A DNA stretch of 64,000 bases from UBA1181 sp045600225 (GCA_045600225.1 JAZRXL010000068.1:1-64000), one strand, 5' to 3'; positions 49,650-59,543 are shown, numbered from the stretch's first letter. The notes: generated by a model from the letters alone, not told the origin. Translations and numbers: made by a program.

Positions 49650-50521
49650 ATAGCAATCCCTTTGGGTGTTTCTTTGATCTTATTCATTACGAAGCAGCCT
49701 CCTGCAAGTAGTAGTATGCTTACGATGCAAAGCAAGACATCTTCTTTACCAATCTCTTCTATCAATAACTTTTCGTTTGGATCGGTAGGGAAGAAGTATG
49801 TGTAGGTTATTATGATACCGTTGTTAAGGAAATGACAAGCCATTGGGACAAGAATACTCTTACTCCAATAGAGGAAATAACCGAACAATGCACCCATAAG
49901 CATTCTTGGTATGAACCCGTAGAATTGGCAATGGATGGCGCTGAATAGTATTCCAGCACACCATATTGCGATGTGAATGTTTCCCGTGGTGTTCAATATG
50001 GATTTCTGAATTAATCCTCTGAATAACAATTCTTCACCAACAGCAGGGATAAGTGCGATCACAATCAGATTGAATAGATAACCACCAAAGTTGTCCACTG
50101 CCAAAAATTGTTCTGCAAGGTCTCCGTTTTTCTTTTCCATCTCCTTCATCCATTCTTCTATGAATTGCCAGCTTTCAGGAAGCTTGATCTGCTCGTTTAG
50201 CATTGTTGTGAAATTTATAGAAGGAATGGCCGCAATAACACAGATTATTGCAATGATATAGTATCTGTAGTTTGTTTGTTTTATAGAAAGATAACCTCTT
50301 GTCGAATTGCTTATCACATAGCACGCTACCAAAGGACCTGCAATGAATGTTCCGAATGCAGAACAAAATTGGAATATCTTTTGAGACATGATACCATTGC
50401 CCATTAGTTTCATCGCAAGAAGTCCCACGGTTGAGAATAGAGTGGCGCAGAATAGTATGATGAAGAAGGATATTAGGAATTTCGTAAAGGTATTGCTTTG
50501 AGCGAACATGCCTTTAATCAT
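49646..50521 (-). CDS. CPBP family intramembrane metalloprotease
   Basis: The start MIKGMFAQSNTF at 50521 gives 291 residues; the frame allows a start 4 codons earlier. Eight predicted membrane helices carry the CPBP/Abi motifs AVGEELLFRGLIQK (EExxFR), FSAIHCQFYGFIPRMLMG (Hxx…F) and ACHFLNNG (HxxxN). Relatives cleave CAAX-type or other proteins in the membrane; the substrate is not known here. It overlaps recX and the patatin gene. Confidence 0.9.
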   Translation of the reverse strand: MIKGMFAQSNTFTKFLISFFIILFCATLFSTVGLLAMKLMGNGIMSQKIFQFCSAFGTFIAGPLVACYVISNSTRGYLSIKQTNYRYYIIAIICVIAAIPSINFTTMLNEQIKLPESWQFIEEWMKEMEKKNGDLAEQFLAVDNFGGYLFNLIVIALIPAVGEELLFRGLIQKSILNTTGNIHIAIWCAGILFSAIHCQFYGFIPRMLMGALFGYFLYWSKSILVPMACHFLNNGIIITYTYFFPTDPNEKLLIEEIGKEDVLLCIVSILLLAGGCFVMNKIKETPKGIAI

Positions 50522-51026
50522 TGAATGTCTCATATTCGTCTGAACTGTTTATATTGTTTTCTGAAAATAGTTGGTTGATGTTTTGAAGGATCTTGTTACT
50601 TTCAAAACCTCTTCCAAGAGCAAAACGGAAAAGTTTCCCTTTTAGTTCGTACGAATTACGGGCTTTGACAGATTTTAGTTTGTTTTTTAGCAATTCGTAT
50701 AACTGATCCTTGTATTTCTCTTCCGAAATGGATTCTAAAGCCTCCTTAATGTATTCGGAGGGTATTTTTTTGAGTTTTAGGTGGTTCCCGATTTTTAGTT
50801 TCCCCCAATGGGAAAGCGAGTGCTTGTCTTTTGCAAAGAATAGGGCGTATCTTCTCTCGTCAATATATTTCTCTGAAATAAGGTACTGAATGATTTTCTT
50901 GCTGTCGGATTCTGATATTCCCCATTTGGTGAGTTTCTCCGTGCAAGAAAGTATGCATTGCTCAGAACGAGAGCAAAGTGCCGCTAGTTTGCTGAGGGCT
51001 TCGTTGTATGTTATCTCCTTTTGCAT
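50514..51026 (-). CDS. recX: RecX family regulator of RecA
   Basis: The 170-residue protein shows RecX three-helix repeats: LAALCSRSEQCILSCTEKLTKWGIS, LISEKYIDERRYALFFAKDK and later KLFRFALGRGFESNKI. It inhibits RecA filament growth. The ATG overlaps the end of prmC by 16 bases. Confidence 0.88.
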   Translation of the reverse strand: MQKEITYNEALSKLAALCSRSEQCILSCTEKLTKWGISESDSKKIIQYLISEKYIDERRYALFFAKDKHSLSHWGKLKIGNHLKLKKIPSEYIKEALESISEEKYKDQLYELLKNKLKSVKARNSYELKGKLFRFALGRGFESNKILQNINQLFSENNINSSDEYETFND

Positions 51027-51856
51027 CGTATCATTCGTTCTTTACCATTGGAATCCTTTCTGATGGTAATGTCCTTGTAACCATATTGTTCAAGCATTTC
51101 TTTCGTCTCTGCGCCTAATAGCGCATTGATTTCAAAAAACAGTAACCCGTCATTTCCCAAATGCGTTTGACCATATTCGGCTATCTTTCTATAAAACAGT
51201 AGAGGATCCTCATTTTCAACGAACAATGCCAAATGAGGTTCGTGTTCCAATACGTTTTTATGCATAGACGATTTCTCTTTTTGCATTATGTATGGGGGAT
51301 TGCTAACGATCACCTGAAAGGTATTCGTATCCTTCTTTGGATTTAGAATATCGTCGTGAATGAAGTGGACACACGCATTGTTCTTCACCATGTTCTCTTT
51401 TGCTGTTTCAAGAGCCATTTCGGATACGTCCATTGCGGAAATGTCAGTTTGGGGCAACTCTTTTTTCAGACTGATGGCAATACATCCACTGCCTGTTCCT
51501 ATATCTAAAATACTTGTAGTATTTGGGCATTCTGCGATAATCCAATCAACTAATTCTTCCGTCTCTGGTCGTGGTATCAGCACATTGGGATTGACTGTAA
51601 ATGTGAGTCCATGAAACTCAGCTTCTCTCATTATGTATTGAAGAGGTTCACCGTCCTTTAATCGTTCTGTGATTTGAAGCAGTTGCTTTTGCTGAGCATC
51701 TCCCCATAGTTCATCACCTTTGATGAGTAAGGTGGTCATATTACAGTTTAGTATCTTTTGCAAGATAGTGTAATACAAAGCCTTTGTCTCGTTCTCCTCA
51801 TAGAGATGGCCGAGTTTGTTGCGGAAAAGTGAGAGATTGGTGTTTATATAGTTCAT
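51011..51856 (-). CDS. prmC: Peptide chain release factor N5-glutamine methyltransferase
   Basis: The 281-residue protein has an N-terminal helical domain, the SAM motif SILDIGTGSGCIAISLKKE and the catalytic NPPYIMQKE. It methylates the Gln of the GGQ motif in RF1/RF2. The start overlaps the AI-2E gene by 4 bases. Its C-terminus fits the usual length. Confidence 0.94.
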   Translation of the reverse strand: MNYINTNLSLFRNKLGHLYEENETKALYYTILQKILNCNMTTLLIKGDELWGDAQQKQLLQITERLKDGEPLQYIMREAEFHGLTFTVNPNVLIPRPETEELVDWIIAECPNTTSILDIGTGSGCIAISLKKELPQTDISAMDVSEMALETAKENMVKNNACVHFIHDDILNPKKDTNTFQVIVSNPPYIMQKEKSSMHKNVLEHEPHLALFVENEDPLLFYRKIAEYGQTHLGNDGLLFFEINALLGAETKEMLEQYGYKDITIRKDSNGKERMIRCKRR

Positions 51857-52980
51857 TGTCTTAACAACTCGATTATTTCAGGGTCTTCTGAGTTTTTGCT
51901 CTTTTGATAGTTTTCGTTTACACTTTTTAGAATGTATCGTTTGTAATACGATATCATCAGAGTTGTGGTTGGTAGCGCAATGATTAAGCCAATGACGCCA
52001 AACAACATTCCGAAAATAGACAAGGATAATAATATTATAGCTGCGTTGAGCCCCATTTGTTTACCCATGATTTTAGGAACTAAAAGACCATCTTGGATAC
52101 CTTGTATTGCAACAAAAACGATGAGAAGGGCAAGTAGTGAGTATACGGGAGATGTGCCAGTTTCTATGGCGTGAACCAACATTAGAAGTATGCAAGGTGG
52201 GATTCCAATGACTTGCATATAGGGCACGATATTCAATAGTCCGACAATAATTCCCATGAAGATGGCGATAGGCATATTGATGATGGAAAACCCGATAGAA
52301 AATAGGATAGAGACAATCATAACGACGATGAATTGGCCTCTATAATAGTTGTTCATGCCTTGTTCCAAGTCTTGCATAAGAGTAGAGACGAAAATCTGGT
52401 ATTTTTCTGGGATAAGGCCAATGAAATGATTGGTAATGGTGTTGTAGTCTTTCAATATGAAGAAGAGGTAGAGGACGGAAAGGAATAGTGTGAATATATG
52501 TCCAACCACACTCCAAGAACCACTTAAAAGGGTGGAGAAGTGAGATGAGAAAGCCATCAAGTTCTCCGGGTTAAGGAATTCTGAATTTTTTATTTCAAGA
52601 AGTATATCTTGAAGTAATATTTGCCAGTAGGAATTGTCATTTATTTTGTCACTTGTTATGACTTGTAGCAAAACATCTTTAAATATGGCTAACTCAGATA
52701 AAAGAGTAGGGACAAGGAAGTATAAAAGGGTACCGATTAAAGCAAATATGAGAGTAAGAATAAGCAATACGGCAACAGTCCTGTTCTTTATCTTCGCCTT
52801 TTCTTGGGCCAATACTACAAGGGGATGTAGTAGGTAGGCAATGAGCCATGCAATGAAAAATGGTAACAGGACAGGAGATAAGTATCTGAACAATAATACG
52901 ATAGAAATACCAATGAGTGCGTATATCGTAATTCTTACCGTTCTGTCAAGAGTAAATGGTTTTGAAAAAGGATGACTCAT
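51853..52980 (-). CDS. AI-2E family transporter (PerM/YdiK-like)
   Basis: The 375-residue membrane protein has the layout of this family: two N-terminal helices, a soluble segment, and a C-terminal helical part with GIIVGLLNIVPYMQVIGIPP and GLLVPKIMGKQMGLNAAIILLS. Members move small molecules or ions (TqsA exports AI-2; others are Na+/H+ antiporters); the substrate is not predicted. First gene of the five-gene run; minus -7 box at 53034-53041. Confidence 0.9.
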   Translation of the reverse strand: MSHPFSKPFTLDRTVRITIYALIGISIVLLFRYLSPVLLPFFIAWLIAYLLHPLVVLAQEKAKIKNRTVAVLLILTLIFALIGTLLYFLVPTLLSELAIFKDVLLQVITSDKINDNSYWQILLQDILLEIKNSEFLNPENLMAFSSHFSTLLSGSWSVVGHIFTLFLSVLYLFFILKDYNTITNHFIGLIPEKYQIFVSTLMQDLEQGMNNYYRGQFIVVMIVSILFSIGFSIINMPIAIFMGIIVGLLNIVPYMQVIGIPPCILLMLVHAIETGTSPVYSLLALLIVFVAIQGIQDGLLVPKIMGKQMGLNAAIILLSLSIFGMLFGVIGLIIALPTTTLMISYYKRYILKSVNENYQKSKNSEDPEIIELLRQ

Positions 52981-52992
52981 ATATAAATTTTC

Positions 52993-53023
52993 TTTGTTTT
53001 AATTGTTGGTAAATCTAATTTTG
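52993..53023 (+). promoter_or_regulatory. Bacteroidetes promoter (TTTG-N19-TAATTTTG)
   Basis: TTTG (52993-52996) and TAATTTTG (53016-53023) with 19 bases between; 45 bases before the gene at 53069. Confidence 0.72.
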
Positions 53024-53033
53024 TATATCTTTA

Positions 53034-53041
53034 CAAAGATA
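53034..53041 (-). promoter_or_regulatory. -7 promoter box of the AI-2E/prmC operon
   Basis: Minus strand TATCTTTG, 53 bases before the start at 52980. The overlapping plus promoter (52993-53023) is divergent. Confidence 0.55.
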
Positions 53042-53068
53042 AAATTTTATTAGAAATTTTGTGTCAAA

Positions 53069-53770
53069 ATGGATAACAAAGACTTTGTAAATCTTTTGCT
53101 TAAAGAGATTAAGGAGATGAGTCTTCTATGTGAGTCTCTTTCGAAGATAGAGGAGATACCATTCCCATTGTTAAGTTTATCGAAAGAGAAGGTCGATTCC
53201 ATGTCCTCGATTTTGAATGAGTTGATGAATCAGAACTCGTCAAAATCAGCTTGTGACACAGTCCTTGAAAAGGAGCGGGATAGTGACCCAGTTCCATCGG
53301 TAGAGGTAGAAGAAGATAGTTCGAAATGTGAATTAGAATTAGGTGAAGAGGACCAAAAATCTAAAAAATCTAAAAAAGAGTTAGAAAAAGAGGAAGTGCC
53401 CGATTTTGGCATAGTTCTTGTACAAGATGATGTAGAGAGTCAGGGAGAAGCGGAAACATCTTGTTTAGAGGCTTCGGAAGAGGTTGTGAAACAAGAAAAG
53501 AAGAAAGAAGTTTCTGCTCGAATTCCTGTCCGAAACGCTTCAGCAGAAAGTCGTTTTGTGAAAAGTTTGAAGTTGTGTTTGGGAGATAAGTTTCGTTATA
53601 AAAAGGAGTTGTTTGGAGATGATATGGATTTGCTGAACCAAACCATGAAGGAGTTGGATCAGCTACACTCATTGGAGGAAGCTTTTGCTTATATAGAGCG
53701 TTTCGATTGGAGTGAAGAAAATCCAGCCGTCGAAGATTTCTTGAATTTGTTACAGAGTCGATTCTCATGA
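53069..53770 (+). CDS. Conserved Bacteroidetes hypothetical protein upstream of rsmI
   Basis: The 233-residue product has a short helical N-terminus, a long acidic, low-complexity middle rich in Glu, Ser and Lys (about 60-150) and a C-terminal domain of about 75 residues starting ESRFVKSLKLCLGDKFRYKK with ELFGDD and ending FLNLLQSRF. I recall this C-terminal block from other Bacteroidales proteins of unknown function. Its last bases overlap rsmI by 4, so they are translationally coupled, but no role is known. Confidence 0.82.
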   Translation: MDNKDFVNLLLKEIKEMSLLCESLSKIEEIPFPLLSLSKEKVDSMSSILNELMNQNSSKSACDTVLEKERDSDPVPSVEVEEDSSKCELELGEEDQKSKKSKKELEKEEVPDFGIVLVQDDVESQGEAETSCLEASEEVVKQEKKKEVSARIPVRNASAESRFVKSLKLCLGDKFRYKKELFGDDMDLLNQTMKELDQLHSLEEAFAYIERFDWSEENPAVEDFLNLLQSRFS

Positions 53771-54510
53771 AAGAAAGCACTTTCGGCAAGTTGTATTTAG
53801 TGCCTACTCCTGTTGGTAACATGGAGGATATGACATTTCGTGCTATACGAGTCTTGAAAGAAGTCGATTTGATTTTAGCAGAGGATACTCGTACTTCCAG
53901 TGTCTTGTTGAAACATTTCCAAATAGAGAATAAACTGATCTCTCATCATAAGTTCAATGAGCATAAGACTGTTGGAGGTGTTGTGGAGAGACTGAAAAGA
54001 GGTGAAAATATAGCCTTGATTTCAGATGCGGGAACGCCTGCGATATCTGATCCTGGTTTCCTTCTTTCCCGTGCATGTGTTGAGGCTGGTGTTGAAATTG
54101 AGTGTCTGCCAGGTGCAACTGCCTTCGTTCCGGCATTGGTAGATTCAGGATTGCCGAATGATAAATTTTGTTTCGAAGGTTTTCTTCCGCAAAAGAAAGG
54201 CAGACAGACGCGCTTAAAAGAACTGGAGCAAGAAGATAGAACTGTTATTATATATGAATCCCCCTTCCGGTTGGTAAAAACTCTGAGTCAATTGATAGAG
54301 GTGATGGGAGAGGCAAGGAGAGTCTCTGTAACGAGAGAGATATCCAAGGTTCATGAAGAGACGGTTAGAGGTACTTTGAAAGAAGTAAAAGAACACTTTG
54401 AGCAGAATGATCCTAAGGGTGAAATTGTGATGGTGTTGGAAGGAAAAGAAAAGGTAAAGGAGAAGAAGCATAAGTATGATGATGTAGACGAAGAGGATAG
54501 TGATGAGTGA
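53767..54510 (+). CDS. rsmI: 16S rRNA (cytidine-1402-2'-O)-methyltransferase
   Basis: The 247-residue protein is a tetrapyrrole-methylase-fold enzyme: LYLVPTPVGNMEDMTFRAI, LILAEDTRTSSVLLKHF, LISDAGTPAISDPGFLL and CLPGATAFVPALVDSGL. It methylates the ribose of C1402 in 16S rRNA. A short Lys/Asp/Glu tail is added. The ATG overlaps the upstream stop. Confidence 0.95.
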   Translation: MKESTFGKLYLVPTPVGNMEDMTFRAIRVLKEVDLILAEDTRTSSVLLKHFQIENKLISHHKFNEHKTVGGVVERLKRGENIALISDAGTPAISDPGFLLSRACVEAGVEIECLPGATAFVPALVDSGLPNDKFCFEGFLPQKKGRQTRLKELEQEDRTVIIYESPFRLVKTLSQLIEVMGEARRVSVTREISKVHEETVRGTLKEVKEHFEQNDPKGEIVMVLEGKEKVKEKKHKYDDVDEEDSDE

Positions 54511-54573
54511 AGATGTTGCTTCGACTATTATAATAACTGATCATAAATAATTAATAATTTAAAATAAAAAGAA

Positions 54574-55428
54574 ATGAAAAAAGTATTATTCTTCGGTGCT
54601 TGTGTTGCTTTGATGGCAACATCATGTAACCAAAAAGAGATTGACAGATTGAATCATCAAGTTGATTCTATCAGCAAAGAGAAGGAATTGGTTGAAGAGG
54701 AGATGAACAACTACTTGGAGATGATCCAAGAGGTTCAATCTAACTTCAGCACAATCAAGAGCGCTGAGTTGGGTATCATTGAAGAGACTGCTGGTGCAGA
54801 AGGTGTAAATTCTGATACTAAGGCTAAACTTCAACAAGATTTCCAAACTATTTCTGAGGCTATCCGCGCAAATCGTGAGAAGATCGCTTCTTTGGATTCA
54901 GCTTTGGCTCAAGCAAAAGGAAACGCTGCTTACTTCCGTGGATTGGTTAGCGGTTTGCAAAGAGATTTGAAGCAAAGCGAGGCAACTTTGAAGGATATGC
55001 AAGCAAAGTTGGCTGCTAAGGATGTTAAGATCGCTTCTTTGGATAGTACAGTTGCTAACTTGAACTATCTTCAAGATTCAGTTCTTAGAGTTAACGAGCA
55101 ACAATTTGCTGCTATGCAAGCACAAGATGCTGAGTTGAACACAGCTTACTACTTCATCGCTGATAAGAATACTATCAAGGATAAAGGTTTGAAGGCTAAA
55201 TTGTTAACTTCTGCTAACATCAATACTAGCTACTTTACTAAGATTGATATTCGTGAGGTTTCTGAGATCGACTTGGGTTCTCCTAAGGCTTTCGTTTTGA
55301 CTTCTCACCCAATCAACTCTTACACTATCAACAAGAAGTCTGATGCTGATAAGAACTTGGTATTGAAGATTACTAACTACAGCGCATTCTGGTCAAACAC
55401 TCACAAGTTGATCATCCAAGTTAAGTAA
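54574..55428 (+). CDS. Coiled-coil lipoprotein (Cbp1-like)
   Basis: The 284-residue product has a lipoprotein signal (lipobox ATSC, Cys18), a long coiled coil (about 20-190, two-thirds of the protein, repeats of the type IASLDSALAQAK and VKIASLDSTVANL) and a globular C-terminal domain (EVSEIDLGSPKAFVLTSHP … YSAFWSNTHKLIIQVK). This fits a Bacteroidetes family of envelope coiled-coil lipoproteins, likely linking outer membrane and peptidoglycan. Highly expressed by codon bias (inference). Confidence 0.8.
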   Translation: MKKVLFFGACVALMATSCNQKEIDRLNHQVDSISKEKELVEEEMNNYLEMIQEVQSNFSTIKSAELGIIEETAGAEGVNSDTKAKLQQDFQTISEAIRANREKIASLDSALAQAKGNAAYFRGLVSGLQRDLKQSEATLKDMQAKLAAKDVKIASLDSTVANLNYLQDSVLRVNEQQFAAMQAQDAELNTAYYFIADKNTIKDKGLKAKLLTSANINTSYFTKIDIREVSEIDLGSPKAFVLTSHPINSYTINKKSDADKNLVLKITNYSAFWSNTHKLIIQVK

Positions 55429-55449
55429 TTTTTATTCTGATATAAGAAA

Positions 55450-55483
55450 AGGGGCGCGTCAAATCTATGTTTGACGCGCCCCT
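55450..55483. terminator. Very strong bidirectional terminator
   Basis: AGGGGCGCGTCAAA (55450-55463) pairs perfectly, 14 bp, with TTTGACGCGCCCCT (55470-55483) around a 6-base loop, with T-rich flanks on both strands; it separates the convergent lipoprotein and topB genes. Confidence 0.9.
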
Positions 55484-55555
55484 ATTTCTTGTAAAATACG
55501 AAAGATGAAAGGTGTATTGGAAGTTATTCAGAAAAATACTTTTCTCGTTTTCTGA

Positions 55556-57370
55556 TTATTTATTTTTTGTTTGTGTGTCATCTACTTTGATAGTTCTTCC
55601 GTAAGTGTAACTGTATCGTTCACTTTCCACAAGTTTGCATACCATCTCCTTCAACTCAGCCATAAAGGCACTAGTCTCGAATTCGTTCTTCTCAATCAAT
55701 CGTAGTTTCTTTTCCCATTGACCGGTTAGTTCTGCCGATTTGAGAAGTTCATCTTGTATGGTTCCGATTAGTCCGATGCCTGTTTCTGTTGCTTCTATGC
55801 TTTTCCCTTTTCTACGCATATAATTACGCTTAAAGAGGGTTTCTATGATGTTGGCACGAGTGGAAGGTCTTCCTATTCCATTCTCTTTCAGAAGGTCACG
55901 AAGCTCCTCGTCATCAATTTGCTTGCCTGCTGTTTCCATTGCCCTTAAGAGCGTAGCTTCTGTGTAAGGTTTGGGTGCGGTAGTCTCCTTTTCTGTTAGA
56001 TCCGGAATGTGTGCTCCATGTTCGCCCACGGTAAATATAGGAAGTGTTTTTTCTTCATCCTCTTTGTTCTCTTCCTCGTTGGCTCCCTTCTCGTATACGC
56101 TTCTCCATCCAGGTACCAGTATCTGTTTTCCGTTCACTTTGAATTCTATATCTTTTACCTTGCCTAATACGGTGGTTGTGGAAGTTTCACAGACAGGGTA
56201 GAAGTTGGCGATAAATCGTTTTGCAACTAGATCAAACACCTTCTGCTCATCCAATGTCAGGTTGGTTGGATTCACTCCTGTAGGTATAATTGCGTGGTGA
56301 TCCGTTACCTTTGAGTTGTCAAAAACCTTCTTTGATTTTGGTATCTTCGTTTTTAATACGGGTTCTGTTAATGATGCATAGTTCTTTAGGCCTTGCATGA
56401 TAGGACCAATCTTAGGATGAATGTCTTCACTTAAGAAAGTTGTATCCACACGAGGGTAGGTAGTCACCTTTTTCTCGTAGAGTGATTGGATCAGTTTTAA
56501 GGTCTCTTCTGCTGAAAATCCATATTTTTTATTGCACTCCACTTGTAGGGAGGTAAGGTCAAATAATCTTGGAGCAAACTCTTTTCCTTCTTTGGCACTG
56601 ATGTCAGTTACAAAGAATTCATCGCTCTTTACAGTCTCTAAAAAGTTGATACCTTCTTCTTTGGAGGTAAACTTTCCTTTGGTTGCAGAGAATGTGGTGT
56701 CTCGGTATATGGTCTTTAATTCCCAATATTTCTCTGGTTTGAAATTGACAATCTCAAAGTGCCTTTTCACAACCAAGGCTAATGTGGGTGTTTGAACTCT
56801 ACCAATAGAGAGGACCTGTTTGTTTTGACCAAATCTGAGAGTATAGAGGCGTGTTGCATTCATTCCCAACAGCCAATCTCCAATGGCTCTCATCGCACCC
56901 GCTTCATATAATTTATTGTAATCAGATTGAGGATGTAGATTGTTGAAACCTTCTCGTATGGATTCCTCAGTAAGGGATGAAATCCATAGTCGTTTGACTG
57001 GACATTTGCATTCTGCTTTTTGCATTACCCATCTTTGGATAAGTTCTCCTTCTTGTCCAGCATCCCCGCAGTTGATCACTTCATCAGCGTTCTTTATTAA
57101 CTCTTCTATGATGTGGAATTGTTTGATGGAACCATCATTCTCTATGAGTTTTATTCCAAAGCGTTGTGGAATAAGAGGAAGGTCTGAGATAGACCATCGT
57201 TTCCAATTTTCATTGTACTCGTGGGGCTCTTTAAGTGTACAAAGGTGACCGAATACCCAGGTTACTTGGTATCCGTTTCCTTCTATGTATCCGTCTCTTT
57301 TATTACGGGCACCCAATATGGATGCGATTTCTCTTGCTACACTTGGTTTCTCCGCTATGCAAACGATCAT
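55556..57370 (-). CDS. topB: DNA topoisomerase III
   Basis: The 604-residue type IA topoisomerase has the TOPRIM domain (CIAEKPSVAREIASILGA; NCGDAGQEGELIQRWV with the acidic triad), the active site in VTTYPRVDTTFLS (Tyr), and PKPYTEATLLRAMETAGKQ with GIGRPSTRANIIETL. It lacks the C-terminal zinc fingers of TopA, as expected for TopB. It decatenates DNA and resolves recombination intermediates. A full promoter lies at 57394-57424. Confidence 0.94.
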   Translation of the reverse strand: MIVCIAEKPSVAREIASILGARNKRDGYIEGNGYQVTWVFGHLCTLKEPHEYNENWKRWSISDLPLIPQRFGIKLIENDGSIKQFHIIEELIKNADEVINCGDAGQEGELIQRWVMQKAECKCPVKRLWISSLTEESIREGFNNLHPQSDYNKLYEAGAMRAIGDWLLGMNATRLYTLRFGQNKQVLSIGRVQTPTLALVVKRHFEIVNFKPEKYWELKTIYRDTTFSATKGKFTSKEEGINFLETVKSDEFFVTDISAKEGKEFAPRLFDLTSLQVECNKKYGFSAEETLKLIQSLYEKKVTTYPRVDTTFLSEDIHPKIGPIMQGLKNYASLTEPVLKTKIPKSKKVFDNSKVTDHHAIIPTGVNPTNLTLDEQKVFDLVAKRFIANFYPVCETSTTTVLGKVKDIEFKVNGKQILVPGWRSVYEKGANEEENKEDEEKTLPIFTVGEHGAHIPDLTEKETTAPKPYTEATLLRAMETAGKQIDDEELRDLLKENGIGRPSTRANIIETLFKRNYMRRKGKSIEATETGIGLIGTIQDELLKSAELTGQWEKKLRLIEKNEFETSAFMAELKEMVCKLVESERYSYTYGRTIKVDDTQTKNK

Positions 57371-57393
57371 CTTATTCTGAATTTTGTGTTAGG

Positions 57394-57424
57394 CAAATTT
57401 ACTAAATCTTTAAGGCTTGTCAAA
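57394..57424 (-). promoter_or_regulatory. Bacteroidetes promoter of topB
   Basis: On the minus strand TTTG (57424-57421), 19 bases, then TAAATTTG (57401-57394); 23 bases before the start codon at 57370. Confidence 0.72.
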
Positions 57425-57453
57425 AGAAAGATATGAACAATCAGGAGTAAAAA

Positions 57454-57479
57454 AGCCCGTAGGTCTTTACCCACGGGCT
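57454..57479 (-). terminator. Terminator of htpG
   Basis: AGCCCGTAGG (57454-57463) pairs with CCCACGGGCT (57470-57479) with one wobble; T-run follows on the minus strand. Confidence 0.85.
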
Positions 57480-57497
57480 CTCCTTAAGTGTTGAAAA

Positions 57498-59543
57498 TTA
57501 TATCATCTCAAGACTTCTCTTAATGAATTCATTTAGAGCTTCTCCTTTCAAAAGGTTGTTAGACAGAAGAGTTAGGTCAACCAATTGTTTAACCTCTTTG
57601 CTTCCTTTTGAGAAATCCTCATAGATGCTCTTTTTCTCTTTCTTGTTCTTGTCAAGTTCCTCATCAATCTTTTTGATTTCATCTTTGATAGCCTCTGCAA
57701 GATCTGATTCGTTTTTGTCGCCCTTTAAGTCAGCGCGTTTCTTCTCAAGTTCTTCAATCTTATTAAGGATTGGAGTTGCTTGGGCTGAGCATGCATTGTT
57801 CTCATCTGTCAAGATGCGTTGGATGAGAGGGTGAGCGGCATTAACGACCATATTGTAGGAGTCTGGCATCTCTCCATAAAAGTTCATGCCTCCTTGAGTG
57901 GCAGCCATCTCTTTCATTCTGCGCATAAACTCATTTTGAGTGATGTATGCTGGTTGCCCATTAGAAGAAAGGTTCTCGAATGTAACGATGAAACTGTTCT
58001 TGTCGTTATTTGGAAGTTGTGCACTGAATATTTGTGTCAATGCGTCTTGGTCGTTTGCGGAAAGTTCAACCTTCTTAGTGTCCTCCTTTTGAATCAACTT
58101 CTCAACGACATCAGAGTCTACGCGTACGAAGCGACTTTTGCCTTCGCTCTTTTGCTCGATTTTACTGATGAAGTGAACATCCAATTGTCCGTCTAAAAGC
58201 AATACATCATAGCCCTTTTCTTTTGCTGCATTGATGTAAGAGTATTGTTGCTCTTTGTTGGTTGCATATAGATAGATAAGGTTATTCTCCTTGTCTGTTT
58301 GGTTAGCTTCGATAAGGCTCTTATATTCATCTAAAGTAAAGTATTTGCCATCCACATTTTTAAGAAGAACAAACTTCTCTGCCTTCTCGGAGAACTTCTC
58401 ATCTGTAAGGATACCATATTCGATAAAGATCTTCAAGTTGTCCCATTTCTCTTCGAAATCGGAACGTTGTTGGTTGAAGATCTCTTGCAATCTGTCAGCC
58501 ACCTTCTTTGTTATGTGGTTAGATATTTTCTTTACGTTGCTATCGCTTTGTAAGTAACTTCTAGATACATTCAAAGGAATGTCTGGAGAGTCGATCACAC
58601 CATGGAGTAGTGTCAAGAACTCAGGAACGATACCTTCAACAGAATCTGTAACGAATACTTGGTTGCAGTACAATTGAATCTTGTTCTTTTGAATCTCAAT
58701 GTTATTCTTGATCTTAGGGAAGTAGAGAATACCTGTCAGGTTGAAAGGATAATCCACATTCAAATGGATATTGAACAAAGGATCATCTGCATAAGGGTAA
58801 AGTTCGCGATAGAAGTTCTTGTAATCTTCCTCCTTTAGATCCGCAGGCTTGCGTGTCCATGCAGGATTTGTGTTATTGATTACATTGTTCTCATCTGTCT
58901 CTACTTGTTTCCCATCTTTCCACTCTTTTTTCTTTCCAAAAGCAACAGGGATGGCCAAGAACTTACAATACTTGTTCAATAGTTCTGTTACCTTGCTATC
59001 TTCAAGAAAATCCTTGTTTTCATCCTCGATATAGAGAACGATGTCGGTACCTCTTTCTGCTTTTTCAATCTCCTCGATAGTGTATTCTGGACTTCCATCG
59101 CAACTCCATTTTACAGCCTTGGATCCCTCCTTGTATGATTTTGTGATGATCTCAACCTTCTTCGAAACCATGAATGAAGAGTAGAAACCAAGTCCGAAAT
59201 GTCCGATGATTGCGTTGGCGTCGTTTTTGTATTTCTCCAAAAACTCTTCTGCGCCAGAGAAAGCGATTTGATTGATGTACTTGTCGATCTCTTCTTCTGT
59301 CATTCCTATACCATGGTCGGAGATAGTAAGAGTACCAGCCTCTTTATTTGTCTTAACTTGAACTGTTAGATCTCCAAGCTCACCCTTGTATTCTCCAACA
59401 GAGGCAAGCGTTTTCAACTTTTGAGATGCATCAACAGCGTTAGATACTAGCTCACGAAGGAAAATCTCGTGGTCGCTATAAAGAAATTTTTTAATGACGG
59501 GGAAGATGTTGTCTGTCGTTACCCCAATGTTTCCTTTTTGCAT
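57498..59543 (-). CDS. htpG: Hsp90-type chaperone HtpG
   Basis: The 681-residue protein has the Bergerat ATPase domain: FLRELVSNAVDASQKLKTL, TISDHGIGMTEEEI, IGHFGLGFYSSFMV. A middle domain with IPLNVSRSYLQSD and a C-terminal dimer domain follow. A charged insert near the C-terminus (EKKRADLKGDKNESDLAEA) is longer than in E. coli but common in Bacteroidetes. ATP-driven chaperone for client proteins. Monocistronic, 93 bases after nth. Confidence 0.96.
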   Translation of the reverse strand: MQKGNIGVTTDNIFPVIKKFLYSDHEIFLRELVSNAVDASQKLKTLASVGEYKGELGDLTVQVKTNKEAGTLTISDHGIGMTEEEIDKYINQIAFSGAEEFLEKYKNDANAIIGHFGLGFYSSFMVSKKVEIITKSYKEGSKAVKWSCDGSPEYTIEEIEKAERGTDIVLYIEDENKDFLEDSKVTELLNKYCKFLAIPVAFGKKKEWKDGKQVETDENNVINNTNPAWTRKPADLKEEDYKNFYRELYPYADDPLFNIHLNVDYPFNLTGILYFPKIKNNIEIQKNKIQLYCNQVFVTDSVEGIVPEFLTLLHGVIDSPDIPLNVSRSYLQSDSNVKKISNHITKKVADRLQEIFNQQRSDFEEKWDNLKIFIEYGILTDEKFSEKAEKFVLLKNVDGKYFTLDEYKSLIEANQTDKENNLIYLYATNKEQQYSYINAAKEKGYDVLLLDGQLDVHFISKIEQKSEGKSRFVRVDSDVVEKLIQKEDTKKVELSANDQDALTQIFSAQLPNNDKNSFIVTFENLSSNGQPAYITQNEFMRRMKEMAATQGGMNFYGEMPDSYNMVVNAAHPLIQRILTDENNACSAQATPILNKIEELEKKRADLKGDKNESDLAEAIKDEIKKIDEELDKNKKEKKSIYEDFSKGSKEVKQLVDLTLLSNNLLKGEALNEFIKRSLEMI

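Noticed and set aside
53370..53822. 150-codon minus-strand open frame over the hypothetical gene and rsmI
   Set aside because: Antisense to a coupled pair of genes with conserved C-terminus and methyltransferase motifs; no promoter or domain.
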